Assembly (NCBI RefSeq): GCF_010078385.1
Contig: NZ_SIJC01000002.1
Coordinates: 434,001-498,000 of the forward strand
Reading direction: 5' to 3'
Length of the DNA stretch: 64,000 nucleotides
Origin: Chengkuizengella sediminis
GTDB lineage: Bacteria > Bacillota > Bacilli > Paenibacillales > KCTC-33759
Shown: piece by piece, positions 17,180-27,225 of the stretch
How the letters are laid out: each line of letters starts with the position of its first letter
Position numbering within the stretch: the stretch's first letter is position 1
Notes under the pieces: model-generated
What the model saw: only the letters and a program-made list of their open reading frames with translations
Database searches by the model: none
Told to the model about the DNA's origin: nothing
Translations under genes and position numbers: made by a program

Positions 17180-19624
17180 ATGAGCCAAGTTGAACAGTTT
17201 TTACCTGCTTTTCTTGAAGAAGTGGTAGGAGACAGGTTTGGTAGATATTCAAAGTATATCATTCAAGATCGCGCCATTCCAGACGTTCGGGATGGTTTAA
17301 AACCAGTACAGCGACGTATTCTTTATGCGATGTATGAAGCAGGTAATCATTCGGACAAGCCTTATCGTAAATCAGCAAAAACAGTAGGGGACGTGATGGG
17401 GAATTATCATCCACATGGTGATTCTTCTATTTATGATGGAATGGTACGTATGGCGCAATCCTGGAAGATGGGTCATGTTTTAATTGATGGTCATGGTAAT
17501 TGGGGGTCAATGGATGATGATCCGCCTGCGGCTATGCGTTATACGGAAGCTCGTTTATCTTCTATAGCGATTGAATTGTTACGAGACATCGAAAAGGATA
17601 CGGTGCTGTTTAAGGATAATTTTGATAATACAATGAAAGAACCTGTTGTATTGCCTTCTCGTTTTCCTAACTTATTAGTCAACGGAGTAAGTGGTATTTC
17701 ATCTGGGTTTGCTACCGAAATTCCTCCTCACAATTTAGGTGAAGTAATAGAAACATGTATCGACTTAATTGATCATCCTCATTTAACATTAGAAGATTTA
17801 ATGAAAAAAATGAAAGGGCCAGACTTCCCTACAGGTGGTATCATTATGGGGGAGAAGGGTCTTAAGGATGCATACACAAATGGTAAAGGGAAAATATTTT
17901 TACGAGCCAAAACAAGCATTGAAGACTTAAAGGGTGGCAAACAACAAATTGTGATTACTGAAATCCCTTATCAAGTTGTAAAATCTCGTTTAGTAACCGC
18001 TATGGAAAATATCCGCTTAGAGAAAAAAGTAGAGGGAATTGCTGAAGTACGTGATGAAAGTGGTCGAGACGGCCTGCGAATTGTAGTTGAACTAAAGAAA
18101 GAGGCGAATGCGGAAGGAATTTTAGCATATTTGCTTAAAAAAACGGATTTACAAATCAATTATAACTTTAATATGGTTGCCATTGTAAATAAAGCACCAA
18201 AACAGTTAGGTTTAAAACCTATCCTTGAAGCATATATTGAACATCAAAAAGAGGTTGTGACTTATCGAACTCAATATGATTTGAATAAAGCACAGGATAA
18301 AGCTCATGTCCTTGAAGGGCTTGTCAAAGCATTAAATATCCTAGATGATGTCATTGAAACCATTAAAGCGTCCAAAAACCGTCAGGATGCACAGCAAAAT
18401 TTAGTTGCAAAATATGAATTCACAGAAAGACAAGCAGATGCCATTTTAACATTGCAATTATATCGTTTAACAAACTTAGAGATTACTTCTTTAGAAAAAG
18501 ATCTGGTAGAAGTCAATAAAATCATTGCAAAACTAAGTGCTATTTTGGGAAGTCCAAAAAAATTAATGAACGTGATTAAAAAAGAACTGACCGAGATTTC
18601 TAAAAAGTATGCCATTGATCGTAGATCGGATATACAAGAGGAAGTTGAGAAGTTAGAAGTAAATCTAGAGGTCATGGTTACTCCTGAGGACGTACTTGTT
18701 ACTGTTTCTAAGGAAGGATATATCAAACGAAGTAGTTTATTATCCTTTACACGTTCAGGTGGTGAACTTGAAAGCACAGGTTTAAAAGAAGGGGATATGG
18801 TTCGTTTTATTAGAGAAGTGAATACGATTGAAAACTTACTCATTTTTACAAAAAGTGGACAATATTACATGTTGCCAGTTCATCAAATTCCGGAATATAA
18901 ATGGAAGGATAATGGTACTGCGATTGTAAATGTAATTCCTATTGATAAAGAGGATCAAATCGTGAATGTCATCCCTGTCAAAGATTTTGAAGAAGAAGGT
19001 AAATCCCTTGTATTCGTAACAAAAAATGGACAGGTAAAACGGAGTTTATTAAAAGATTATGCAACGAAACGCTCTATCGGAATTGTTGCAAGTAAATTGA
19101 ATCATCAAGATCAAATCATCGATGTACAATTAAGTGATGAGATGGGCGATTTATTGTTAGTTACTAAACTTGGCATGAGTATTCGCTTTAGAGAAAATGA
19201 AGTGAAATCCATGGGGAGAGTATCAGCAGGTGTTAAAGGAATCCAATTAAAAGAATTTGATGAAGTCATTGCAGCTGCTTGGATCAAAGACAATGATTCA
19301 GGTGAAGTTTTTGTAATATCTGAGCGTGGATATGGAAAAAGCACATTAGTTTCCGATTACATGCTGCAAGGACGCGGTGGTAAAGGCGTTATCAGTTTTG
19401 AATTCAAAACAGGTAAACGAGTCAGGTCCAATGGATATCAATTAATGTATGCCTGTTTGATAAAGGAACCAGAAAATTTGAATGTCATACTTAGCAACGG
19501 TGAAAAATATCAATTTACAACGCAGTCAGCGCCTATACAAGAACGTAAATCAACTGGTAAGCAGCTAATATCTGTGACTAAAGAAGAACATGTTACGGAT
19601 GTAGTGAAATTGTCCAAATTGTAA
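17180..19624 (+). CDS. parC: DNA topoisomerase IV subunit A
   Basis: 814 aa breakage-reunion subunit. The catalytic tyrosine is Y121 in [10 protein letters not shown]. The quinolone-determining segment reads [15 protein letters not shown], with the serine of sensitive enzymes. The N-terminal winged helix ([19 protein letters not shown]), the coiled coil and a C-terminal set of beta-pinwheel repeats are all present. AGAGGGG precedes the ATG at 17180; an in-frame ATG at 17159 overlaps the end of parE and lacks a site. It ends in a strong terminator. Confidence 0.94.
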   Translation: MSQVEQFLPAFLEEVVGDRFGRYSKYIIQDRAIPDVRDGLKPVQRRILYAMYEAGNHSDKPYRKSAKTVGDVMGNYHPHGDSSIYDGMVRMAQSWKMGHVLIDGHGNWGSMDDDPPAAMRYTEARLSSIAIELLRDIEKDTVLFKDNFDNTMKEPVVLPSRFPNLLVNGVSGISSGFATEIPPHNLGEVIETCIDLIDHPHLTLEDLMKKMKGPDFPTGGIIMGEKGLKDAYTNGKGKIFLRAKTSIEDLKGGKQQIVITEIPYQVVKSRLVTAMENIRLEKKVEGIAEVRDESGRDGLRIVVELKKEANAEGILAYLLKKTDLQINYNFNMVAIVNKAPKQLGLKPILEAYIEHQKEVVTYRTQYDLNKAQDKAHVLEGLVKALNILDDVIETIKASKNRQDAQQNLVAKYEFTERQADAILTLQLYRLTNLEITSLEKDLVEVNKIIAKLSAILGSPKKLMNVIKKELTEISKKYAIDRRSDIQEEVEKLEVNLEVMVTPEDVLVTVSKEGYIKRSSLLSFTRSGGELESTGLKEGDMVRFIREVNTIENLLIFTKSGQYYMLPVHQIPEYKWKDNGTAIVNVIPIDKEDQIVNVIPVKDFEEEGKSLVFVTKNGQVKRSLLKDYATKRSIGIVASKLNHQDQIIDVQLSDEMGDLLLVTKLGMSIRFRENEVKSMGRVSAGVKGIQLKEFDEVIAAAWIKDNDSGEVFVISERGYGKSTLVSDYMLQGRGGKGVISFEFKTGKRVRSNGYQLMYACLIKEPENLNVILSNGEKYQFTTQSAPIQERKSTGKQLISVTKEEHVTDVVKLSKL

Positions 19625-19675
19625 TTAAATAATGGAAATTGCAAAATGAAAATCGAAACTTTAGTTGAATAAATG

Positions 19676-19717
19676 AAAAAAGTCGATTCCTTAATGAACA
19701 GGGGGGATCGACTTTTT
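19676..19717 (+). terminator. Terminator after parC
   Basis: AAAAAGTCGAT (19676-19686) pairs with ATCGACTTTTT (19707-19717). The A-run/T-run arrangement allows it to work on both strands. Confidence 0.8.
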
Positions 19718-20032
19718 AGCATTAATTCAGGGCTTTTACTATCAGAGTCAAATCTTCTGATCTGTTCTTGTATAGGTGATTCAGATGTATAGTTATGGTA
19801 GGAATTAATATTACCAAATCTCTCTTCCAACTTTACCTGTGAATTTAATTCTTGCATTTGGGTAAAAGTCAGCTGTGGAAGGAAGTTCACCTCCAAGAAA
19901 GTGTTAATCTCTATTATACCATGATTTGGGAATAGATTTATTTATTGAAATAAATCTATTGAAACCATTTTGAATCGTATAACGTACTTAAAATAATGTA
20001 TTTCTAAATACATTTAGAAAAAAGTTGAAAGG
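19718..20032. other. Region with minus-strand extended -10 promoter and 13-bp perfect palindrome
   Basis: On the minus strand TGGTATAAT (TATAAT at 19918-19913) is preceded by a perfect inverted repeat AATAGATTTATTT-attg-AAATAAATCTATT (19931-19960) and followed by TTGGAGG. The frame behind it (starting near 19890-19857, running to the parC terminator and into parC antisense) has no well-spaced start codon. The product may be a short peptide or RNA ending at the parC terminator, which could act in this direction too. Confidence 0.45.
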
Positions 20033-20845
20033 ATGATGATTTTGAAAAAGAGTTTGTTTTTTGTGTTCATAAGTGTACTTCTTATTATAAGCGGATGTTC
20101 AATTGACAGCTCAACTGAACAAAATAGTGAAATATTAAAAGAATCAGATGATATTAAAGTGTCAAAAGCCGAAAAAATTGAGGCAAATCAAAAACAAGAT
20201 AAAAATATTGAATCAATCGAACTTGATTTACTTCGTTTCCATCTACAGAAGAATTAATAGCTGCATATAATGAGTTACCTCTTAATTTTAATAAAATATG
20301 AATATAGTAATTCGAATTATGTTTTCTTAGGAATGATTATTGAGCAGGTTTCAGGGATGGCATACGAAGATTTTTTAGAACAAAACATTTTTGAACCATT
20401 AGGAATGTTAAATTCAGGTTATAGTATTGATTGGGATACGCAGAAAAATAAAGCCCAAGGGCATGAGATCATTAATGAAGAATTTATCATAAATCAATAT
20501 GAGCAGTATTTTTTATTTGCTGGTGCAGGCGGTTTATATACGACTGTAAATGACTTAGCAAAATGGGATCGAGCGTTATATTCAGAACAAATATTTAAAA
20601 AAGCAACAATTGAAAAGAGTTACGATTCTTACATAGAGATCCCAAATAGCACAGGTTATGGATATGGATATGGATGGTTTGCACGTGGAAATCGAGTTGA
20701 ACATTCTGGATTGTTACCAGGATATACATCATATATTTATCGCGAGTTAGATTCACAACTTGTAATTATATTTTTAAGTAATAGTGAGGTTCTAGCAGAA
20801 AAAAGATATGATTTTACAAGAGTTTTACTAAATTTGATAAAGTAA
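20033..20845 (+). pseudogene. Serine hydrolase (beta-lactamase class C family) lipoprotein, degraded
   Basis: The first 74 codons give a lipoprotein signal (FFVFISVLLIISGCS, lipobox Cys) and a charged linker, ending in a stop. After a frame change the family sequence resumes as STEELIAAYNELPLNFNKI and, after a second shift near 20298, as YEYSNSNYVFLGMIIEQVSGM, which carries the Y-x-N motif, and continues to the HSGLLPGY motif and the normal C-terminus. The segment that should carry the SxxK nucleophile is absent. So it shows at least two frameshifts and an internal deletion of roughly the N-terminal half of the catalytic domain. It is best read as a dead gene. Confidence 0.8.
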
Positions 20846-20875
20846 GCCCTTTTGATAAACTATTCAAATATCTAA

Positions 20876-22135
20876 TCAATTCAAAACGTCTGCTACAGGT
20901 ACTTTATTAAGAGATTCTAGATGATGAGTGATTTCCTCAAAATATCCCTCTAACAATGGATAGGTGTTTGCTGGAAGGATCTCATCTTCTTTTGCAGTAA
21001 CTATTTTTTCAATTGGCAAAACCCTATAATTCCTTTTGTGATTTGAAATATATTTATGAACCCAAGTTGGGATCGTTTCAACGTGAACCAATTCAATTTT
21101 ATTTTCTGGGAAATGTTTTTGGATCTGAACTTTGAAAATAACCCCTACATCTGTGTACTTAGCAGTTCCTTGGTCAGGTCCTTGATTGGAGATGAAATTT
21201 CCCATTGAATAAATAACGACTCCTTTTTTCTTTTTCCCATCATAACCTTCAAGTTCTAAAATTTCATAAGGTTGAACGACATGCGGATGGCTGCCTAAAA
21301 TAATATCTGCACCTGCTTTGATTAAATGTTCTGCGATTTGTTTTTGTGTTTCATTTGGTGTTCTTTTATATTCTGTACCAAAATGAACAGAAACAGTAAC
21401 AACATCTACACCTTCACTTTTAAGTTTTTGAATATCACTAGACATTTTTTCAGGATCAATTAGGTTAACTAAATAATCCTTTCCATCTGGTAAAGGAATT
21501 CCGTTTGTTCCGTATGTATAAGCTAAAAAACCCATATTTATTTCATTTTTCGTGATTATTAACAATCTTCGTCCATCTTCTTTTGAAGCAGCAGTTCCCG
21601 TGGAGTATATTTCTCGTTCATTTAAAAACTTCAATGTATTGATGACACCGTTTTCACGTCGATCTAAAGAATGGTTGTTTGCGGTAGTAAGTATATTAAA
21701 TCCAGCATTTTTAAGTGCATCTGCTAATTGCTCAGGTGCATTAAATTGAGGATATCCAGAATACCCCAGTTCTTTACCTGCAAGAGGGGTTTCAAGATTA
21801 CCAACTATCCACTCCCCTTCAAGAAATAATTCTTTTACTTCTGTGAAATAAGAATCGAATGAATATTGACCGGTTTCTTTATTATATCCATGAGAAATCT
21901 GTGGGAAATGCATCATAATGTCTCCAACTGCAAAAAGTTCAGCTGATGTAGAGTAACTTAATGGTTGTTGATTTAATCGTACGTAATTTCGTTTAGCTAC
22001 AGCTTTTTTAATGTCTTTAAATTGATCATCATCTTCTAATGTTAGTTCAAATTCATCTTGTGCTAAATCATCAGCAGTAAAAGAATTGCTGCATCCAGAT
22101 AAAATAATGAGTGAGATAAGTAATATTTTTTTCAT
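20876..22135 (-). CDS. CapA-family lipoprotein (poly-gamma-glutamate capsule type, calcineurin-like fold)
   Basis: 419 aa lipoprotein: KKILLISLIILSGCSNS carries the lipobox. The CapA metallophosphatase-like domain shows AVGDIMMHFP, NLETPLAG, TTANNHSLDR, SVHFGTEY, GSHPHVVQPYE and YSMGNFISN, the usual metal-site segments. CapA proteins take part in poly-gamma-glutamate synthesis or export, yet many isolated homologues have no capsule cluster, and none is seen here. AAGAAGG precedes the ATG. It is convergent with the degraded serine hydrolase. Confidence 0.85.
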   Translation of the reverse strand: MKKILLISLIILSGCSNSFTADDLAQDEFELTLEDDDQFKDIKKAVAKRNYVRLNQQPLSYSTSAELFAVGDIMMHFPQISHGYNKETGQYSFDSYFTEVKELFLEGEWIVGNLETPLAGKELGYSGYPQFNAPEQLADALKNAGFNILTTANNHSLDRRENGVINTLKFLNEREIYSTGTAASKEDGRRLLIITKNEINMGFLAYTYGTNGIPLPDGKDYLVNLIDPEKMSSDIQKLKSEGVDVVTVSVHFGTEYKRTPNETQKQIAEHLIKAGADIILGSHPHVVQPYEILELEGYDGKKKKGVVIYSMGNFISNQGPDQGTAKYTDVGVIFKVQIQKHFPENKIELVHVETIPTWVHKYISNHKRNYRVLPIEKIVTAKEDEILPANTYPLLEGYFEEITHHLESLNKVPVADVLN

Positions 22136-22239
22136 ATTTACCTTCTTCTTTTTTTATAGATAGAAAATCCTTCTATCTTAGTATGTACCATTGCTGATAT
22201 TTTACATAAAGATTAAATATCTGGCAATAGTAAGAAAAA

Positions 22240-22935
22240 TTATGGTTTAATGTCCTCCCACATATTCCAGGGATATATGGATGGAGGAGTGGAATGAAAC
22301 TCAACAACTTTTTTTAAGGTAGGATGCGAAAAACTTATTCTTTTTGACCATAATGCAATCTGTTGATTTTTTTTGTTGACCTTCTCTCCATACTTTTGAT
22401 CACCATATAACGGGCAGCCTATTTCTGAGAATTGAACTCTAATTTGATGTGAGCGTCCAGTATGCAAACGAATATATACGAAGCTAAATCCATTGTTAAA
22501 TCCTTTCACTTCATACTCAAGTATGGCTTCTTTACTATCCTTCTCATTTTTTGAAACGCTAAACACTTTATTTATATTTGAATCTTTTTTTAAATAGTGA
22601 ATTAATTTACCCTTTTGTTTACTTGGAGTTCCATGAATAACTGCAATATATTCTTTTTGTAACTGATGAGTTCGAATAGCGTTAGATAACCGTGATGCAG
22701 CTTTTGAAGTTTTTGCAAAAACCATCACTCCACCAACGGGTCGATCAAGTCTATGAACTAATCCTAAGTATACATTTCCAGGTTTACTATATCGTTTTTT
22801 TATGTCTTGTTTTAGCAAGTTTAATAAATCTGTGTCACCAGAAATGTCTTGCTGTGTAGGGATATTTATAGGTTTTTCTACAATAAGAATATGATTATCC
22901 TCGAAAATAATCGGTATAGGATGAATTTTATCCAT
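22240..22935 (-). CDS. RluA-family pseudouridine synthase
   Basis: 231 aa. The catalytic motif GLVHRLDRPVGGVMVF holds the nucleophilic aspartate D64; the later segments TGRSHQIRVQFSEIGCPLYGD are also typical. No S4 RNA-binding domain is present, so this is a short RluA/RluC-type enzyme like Bacillus YhcT, modifying rRNA or tRNA uridines; the exact site is unknown. TTGGAGG lies 5 nt before the ATG at 22935, so the upstream in-frame ATG at 22983 is not used. Confidence 0.9.
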   Translation of the reverse strand: MDKIHPIPIIFEDNHILIVEKPINIPTQQDISGDTDLLNLLKQDIKKRYSKPGNVYLGLVHRLDRPVGGVMVFAKTSKAASRLSNAIRTHQLQKEYIAVIHGTPSKQKGKLIHYLKKDSNINKVFSVSKNEKDSKEAILEYEVKGFNNGFSFVYIRLHTGRSHQIRVQFSEIGCPLYGDQKYGEKVNKKNQQIALWSKRISFSHPTLKKVVEFHSTPPSIYPWNMWEDIKP

Positions 22936-23149
22936 GGGAACCTCCAATTTTAATAGTTTTAGCTTGTCCAATTTTACATACAATTCCTTTCATAGGCAAG
23001 TTTTTTTAATTAGAAAAAATGATGAATATAAAAAGGGATGCGTATAAGTATTTTTATAACGCACCCAAAAACTAAAACAAAAGTGTGATGGTTCAACTTA
23101 TTTAATCCATGTTAACTGTCAAAAATTTTTTAGAGTTTTTGAAAAATAC

Positions 23150-23800
23150 TTATATGTTTAAAAATCCACCTGGAGCTCCACTGCCTCCGCCACCTAACAT
23201 ACCACCGAGACCACCGCCAGGTGAGCCACCGCCACCACCGAGCATACCGCCAAGACCGCCGCCAGGTGAGCCACCGCCGCCACCGAGCATGCCGCCAAGC
23301 ATACCACCGAGACCACCGCCAGATCCACCGCCACCGAGCATACCACCCAATAATCCTGGTAACATTCCTCCGAGACCACCGCCAGATCCACCACCAGATC
23401 CACCGCCACCGAGCATACCGCCTAATAATCCTGGTAACATTCCTCCGAGACCGCCACCAGATCCACCACCAGATCCACCGCCTCCTAACATGCCACCAAG
23501 AAGCCCTCCTAATCCACCACCACCAAGTTTACCCATACCTAACAAACCTTTCATTAATAAAGGTAAGATAAATTTGGTCTGTGCTTTATTTCCGCTTTTT
23601 GGACTGATATATATGGTTCCACCTTTGACTTTAACTAGTTTTCCAACGAATAAAGTACCGTCTTTTTTGATGGCATAAATTTCTTTACCAACGAGTTTAT
23701 TAACTTCTCTTTTAGATATTGTTGGTTTTTTGAACTTTTTTTTGGACTGTTTTTTGGACTGTTTTTTGTGTTTTTTAGTTTTCTTTGCTTTTTTAGCCAT
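23150..23800 (-). CDS. Lys/Gly-rich repeat protein, probable spore-coat or surface protein
   Basis: 216 aa in three parts: a Lys-rich head (about 1-30), a small beta domain (about 33-80: LVGKEIYAIKKDGTLFVGKL) resembling SH3-like modules, and a low-complexity tail made of Gly, Leu, Met and Ser. The tail contains a 25-aa repeat (75-nt direct repeat; equivalent points at 23349 and 23424 on the + strand) plus shorter GGMLGGGG units. The composition resembles coat and exosporium proteins, and a sigma-K-like promoter lies upstream, so a role in the spore is plausible but inferred. AAGGAG precedes the ATG. The GC-rich tail stands out from the AT-rich neighbourhood. The Pro-rich frame on the opposite strand is its shadow. 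Confidence 0.75.
   Translation of the reverse strand: MAKKAKKTKKHKKQSKKQSKKKFKKPTISKREVNKLVGKEIYAIKKDGTLFVGKLVKVKGGTIYISPKSGNKAQTKFILPLLMKGLLGMGKLGGGGLGGLLGGMLGGGGSGGGSGGGLGGMLPGLLGGMLGGGGSGGGSGGGLGGMLPGLLGGMLGGGGSGGGLGGMLGGMLGGGGGSPGGGLGGMLGGGGGSPGGGLGGMLGGGGSGAPGGFLNI
23324..23475. repeat. 75-bp tandem repeat inside the Gly-rich gene
   Basis: Two adjacent copies of a 75-nt unit; for example AATAATCCTGGT occurs at 23349-23360 and again at 23424-23435. The unit length is a multiple of three, so the repeat encodes 25 residues and copy number can change without a frameshift. Shorter partial copies extend on both sides. Confidence 0.85.
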
Positions 23801-23887
23801 TTATTAGATCACTCCTTTCCGTACAATATTTATCCTGTATTGTTTGTCCGTAAGATTTCATTGTCTTCACCTTATGCGTTCTCCATT

Positions 23888-23915
23888 TATTGTATGTTGG
23901 ACGCGTGAAGGTGGT
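23888..23915 (-). promoter_or_regulatory. Candidate sigma-K-type promoter of the Gly-rich gene
   Basis: On the minus strand CATACAATA (23896-23888) fits the sigma-K -10 pattern CATAnnnTA, and an AC dinucleotide lies 17 nt upstream as in the sigma-K -35 box. The elements are short, so chance is possible. The rest of 23801-24120 shows no gene. Confidence 0.3.
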
Positions 23916-24120
23916 ATGGATATTCGTTTAGATTAACTAAATTGTACATTTGTCTATATTTTTAAAATTGAACTGTAAACATTTGTGAGCCTGGAAGGGT
24001 GCGCAGTTATTTTTTATGGAAAAATTTTCTCATATTACGATTATAAAGTTCATACATATAAAAAGAAGTTTTGGGAGCATGGTTATATTTTTTTAATTGG
24101 TTTTAAAAGGAGTTGAATTT

Positions 24121-26028
24121 ATGATAGGTTTGCTTCCAACGATTGAACATTTAGATCTATTTAAAGAGGGGAATTTATATCATGCCTTTAAAGTGTTTGG
24201 AGCTCATTTAAAATGTGAAGGTGAAGAAGTTGGGGTTCGTTTTACCGTCTGGGCACCTCATGCAAAAGAAGTCAGAGTCGTTGGAGATTTTAATGACTGG
24301 AGCGGTAAGCAACACAGAATGCATGAATTAGAAGGTACTGGAGTTTGGAGTTTGTTTGTTCCTCAGTTATTTGAAGGCACAATATACAAATATGAAATTC
24401 ATACGAATGAAGATAAAGTGCTGCTCAAATCAGATCCGTATGCCTTTTATTCTGAAAAAAGACCTCAAACAGCTTCCATTGTAAAACCCTTAGACCTCTA
24501 TGAATGGCAGGATAAAGAATGGCAAGATGAAAAACGCCATAAAAATGTACTGAATACTCCAATGAATATATATGAGGTGCATTTAGGTACATGGAGAAAG
24601 GAAAATAATGAGACTTTATCTTACTTTGAATTAGCAAATAAGCTTATTGAATATGTAGTGAGTATGGGTTATACCCACATTGAACTTTTACCCATTATGG
24701 AACATCCTTATGATCGATCCTGGGGTTATCAAATTACAGGATACTATTCTATTACAAGTCGTTATGGTACGCCAGAACAATTTATGTATTTTGTGGACCG
24801 TTGTCATCAAAATGGAATTGGGGTCATTTTAGATTGGGTTCCTGGTCATTTTTGTAAGGATGATCACGGATTGAGAGAATTTGATGGCTCACCTTTATAT
24901 GAATATAAAGATGTAATAAAAGCAGAAAAACCGTTGTGGGGTACATTGAGTTTTGATTACAACAAACCGGAGGTCGTCTCTTTTCTTATCTCAAATGCGC
25001 TGTTTTGGATGGATGTATATCATATCGATGGCTTCAGAGTAGATGCAGTGGCCAGCATGATTAGTTTGAATTTTGACAAACCTCAGGGCCATCAATTAAA
25101 GAACAAAGATGGTGGAACTGAAAATATAGAAGCAATTTCTTTTATTAAAAAACTGAATCAAGCCGTTTTTCATCATTATCCTAATGCATTAATGATGGCA
25201 GAAGACTCTTCAGATAGGCCTTTAGTCAGTGCTCCAACCTATGCTGGAGGATTAGGGTTTAATTTTAAATGGAACATGGGTTGGATGAACGATATGTTGC
25301 GTTATATGGAAACAGACCCTATTTTTAGACCTTATGAACATCAGTTAATTACCTTTTCGTTACTTTATACGTATTCCGAGAATTATATTTTACCATTTTC
25401 ACATGATGAAGTCGTTCATGGAAAAAAATCCATGTTAAATAAAATGCCAGGGGATTATTGGCAAAAGTTTGCTAACTTAAGATTACTTTATAGTTATCAA
25501 ATGGCGCATCCTGGAAAAAAACTTACTTTCATGGGCGGTGAAATTGCACAATTTGATGAATGGAAAGACTTGGAACAAATGGATTGGATGTTATTAGATT
25601 TTGATATGCATCGTATGTTTCAACAATTTGTAAAAAGTTTAAATACTTTTTATAAACAAGAATCTGCATTATGGGAGTCAGATTTTCATCATTCCGGTTT
25701 CATGTGGATGGATGCGGATAATGACAAAGAAAGCATTATTTCATTTATTAGAAAGGGGAGGTGTGAGAAGGAAGTCATCCTAGTCGTTTGTAACTTTACA
25801 CCATTAGTGCACCAAAGTTATGACATTGGAGTTAATATGCCTGGAATTTATGAAGAAGTATTTAATAGTGATGATGTGAAATTTGGGGGAACAGGGCAGA
25901 AGAGTGGAACGGTTAAAGCGGATTTAAAAGCTTGTCATTTTCAAAACTTTAGTATTCAATTAACCATTCCTCCACTTGCTACTATCATGCTTAAAAGAAT
26001 ACCTGCTACACCTAAAGAAATAGAATAG
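24121..26028 (+). CDS. glgB: 1,4-alpha-glucan branching enzyme
   Basis: 635 aa GH13 enzyme that makes alpha-1,6 branches in glycogen. An N-terminal CBM48 (FTVWAPHAKEVRVVGDFNDW) precedes the barrel. Catalytic residues are D308 (GFRVDAVASM), E361 (MAEDSS) and transition-state D429 (SHDEVVHG). AAAAGGAG stands before the ATG at 24121; the upstream TTG/ATG-type frame extension has no site. It is the first gene of the glgB-glgC-glgD-glgA operon. Confidence 0.95.
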   Translation: MIGLLPTIEHLDLFKEGNLYHAFKVFGAHLKCEGEEVGVRFTVWAPHAKEVRVVGDFNDWSGKQHRMHELEGTGVWSLFVPQLFEGTIYKYEIHTNEDKVLLKSDPYAFYSEKRPQTASIVKPLDLYEWQDKEWQDEKRHKNVLNTPMNIYEVHLGTWRKENNETLSYFELANKLIEYVVSMGYTHIELLPIMEHPYDRSWGYQITGYYSITSRYGTPEQFMYFVDRCHQNGIGVILDWVPGHFCKDDHGLREFDGSPLYEYKDVIKAEKPLWGTLSFDYNKPEVVSFLISNALFWMDVYHIDGFRVDAVASMISLNFDKPQGHQLKNKDGGTENIEAISFIKKLNQAVFHHYPNALMMAEDSSDRPLVSAPTYAGGLGFNFKWNMGWMNDMLRYMETDPIFRPYEHQLITFSLLYTYSENYILPFSHDEVVHGKKSMLNKMPGDYWQKFANLRLLYSYQMAHPGKKLTFMGGEIAQFDEWKDLEQMDWMLLDFDMHRMFQQFVKSLNTFYKQESALWESDFHHSGFMWMDADNDKESIISFIRKGRCEKEVILVVCNFTPLVHQSYDIGVNMPGIYEEVFNSDDVKFGGTGQKSGTVKADLKACHFQNFSIQLTIPPLATIMLKRIPATPKEIE

Positions 26029-26067
26029 TTTTGTTATTTTTTATTGTTACTAATAGGGAGAGATAAA

Positions 26068-27195
26068 ATGAGATCAAAAGAATGTATAGCCATGCTGCTG
26101 GCAGGTGGGAAGGGGAATAGATTAGGTGCGTTAACCAATAAATTAGCAAAACCTGCAGTGTTTTTTGGAGGGAAATATAGAATCATTGATTTTACACTTA
26201 GCAATTGTACAAATTCTGGGATCGATACGGTGGGTGTTCTAACCCAATATCAACCTTTAGCATTAAACTCATATATTGGGATAGGAAAACCTTGGGATCT
26301 AGAACGTGAAGATGGTGGTGTGACTATTCTACCTCCTTATGTAAAACAAAATGGAGGGGATTGGTATAGTGGGACAGCAGATTCAATTTATCAAAACATT
26401 GATTTTATTGAACAGTATAACCCTAAATATGTACTAGTTATTTCTGGTGATCATATATATAAAATGAACTATGAATTGATGTTAAACTATCATATACAAA
26501 AAAATGCAGAAGCAACGGTTTCAACTATTCGCGTGGATTGGAAAGAGGCGAATCGTTTTGGAATTATCCATACGAATGATGAAGAAAAAATCATTTCATT
26601 TTCTGAAAAGCCCAAAAATCCTAATAGCAATCTTGCATCCATGGGTATTTATATTTTTAATTGGGAAATTTTAAAAGAAAATTTGATTTCTGATGCAAAT
26701 GATTGCAATTCAACTCATGATTTCGGAAAAGACATTATACCAGATATGCTTGGCAATGATTATGCTTTGTACGCATATTCCTTTGAAAGTTATTGGAAAG
26801 ATGTAGGCACCGTTGATAGTTTATGGGAAACACATATGGATCTATTAAAAGAAGACTCACGGCTGAATTTAAATGATAAAGAATGGAAGGTTTACTCAAG
26901 AAATTTAAATCAACCTTCACATTTTATTTCTTCAAAAGCCAAAGTGAGGAATAGTTTAGTGAATGAGGGGTGTACTGTATTTGGAGAAGTTGAAAATTCA
27001 ATCCTTTCGTATGGGGTCAATGTAGAAGAAGGCAGTGAAATTAGGGATTCTGTGATCATGCCAAATGTAAAGATTGGGAAGAATGTGACAATTCACCGAT
27101 CTATCGTAGGTGAGGGTGCGGTTATCCATGATCACAGTGTTGTAGGGGATCAGAAGGAGATCACTTTAATCGGGCACCGTGAGATCGTTACTTAA
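26068..27195 (+). CDS. glgC: Glucose-1-phosphate adenylyltransferase, catalytic subunit
   Basis: 375 aa enzyme making ADP-glucose for glycogen synthesis. The pyrophosphorylase signature [15 protein letters not shown], the substrate region [15 protein letters not shown] and the left-handed beta-helix C-terminus ([15 protein letters not shown]) are present. GGGAGA precedes the ATG at 26068. It lies 39 nt after glgB and is paired with glgD, the regulatory homologue. Confidence 0.95.
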   Translation: MRSKECIAMLLAGGKGNRLGALTNKLAKPAVFFGGKYRIIDFTLSNCTNSGIDTVGVLTQYQPLALNSYIGIGKPWDLEREDGGVTILPPYVKQNGGDWYSGTADSIYQNIDFIEQYNPKYVLVISGDHIYKMNYELMLNYHIQKNAEATVSTIRVDWKEANRFGIIHTNDEEKIISFSEKPKNPNSNLASMGIYIFNWEILKENLISDANDCNSTHDFGKDIIPDMLGNDYALYAYSFESYWKDVGTVDSLWETHMDLLKEDSRLNLNDKEWKVYSRNLNQPSHFISSKAKVRNSLVNEGCTVFGEVENSILSYGVNVEEGSEIRDSVIMPNVKIGKNVTIHRSIVGEGAVIHDHSVVGDQKEITLIGHREIVT

Positions 27196-27225
27196 CTCTA
27201 ATTCATATGAAAGGGTGAAGCTTCT

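Noticed and set aside
18382..18843. 153-aa minus-strand ORF inside parC
   Set aside because: Shadow of parC in another frame; no ribosome binding site or family features.
23221..23500. Repeats resembling a CRISPR array
   Set aside because: The repeats are coding, in frame, of 75 nt and shorter units, with no unique spacers and no cas genes nearby.
23109..23678. Pro-rich 189-aa ORF on the + strand
   Set aside because: It is the exact antisense of the Gly-rich repeat gene; the minus-strand frame has the ribosome binding site and a sensible N-terminal domain.
23973..23990. cre-like TGTAAACATTTGTG upstream of glgB
   Set aside because: The central CG of the consensus is missing, so catabolite control of the glycogen operon is not supported.
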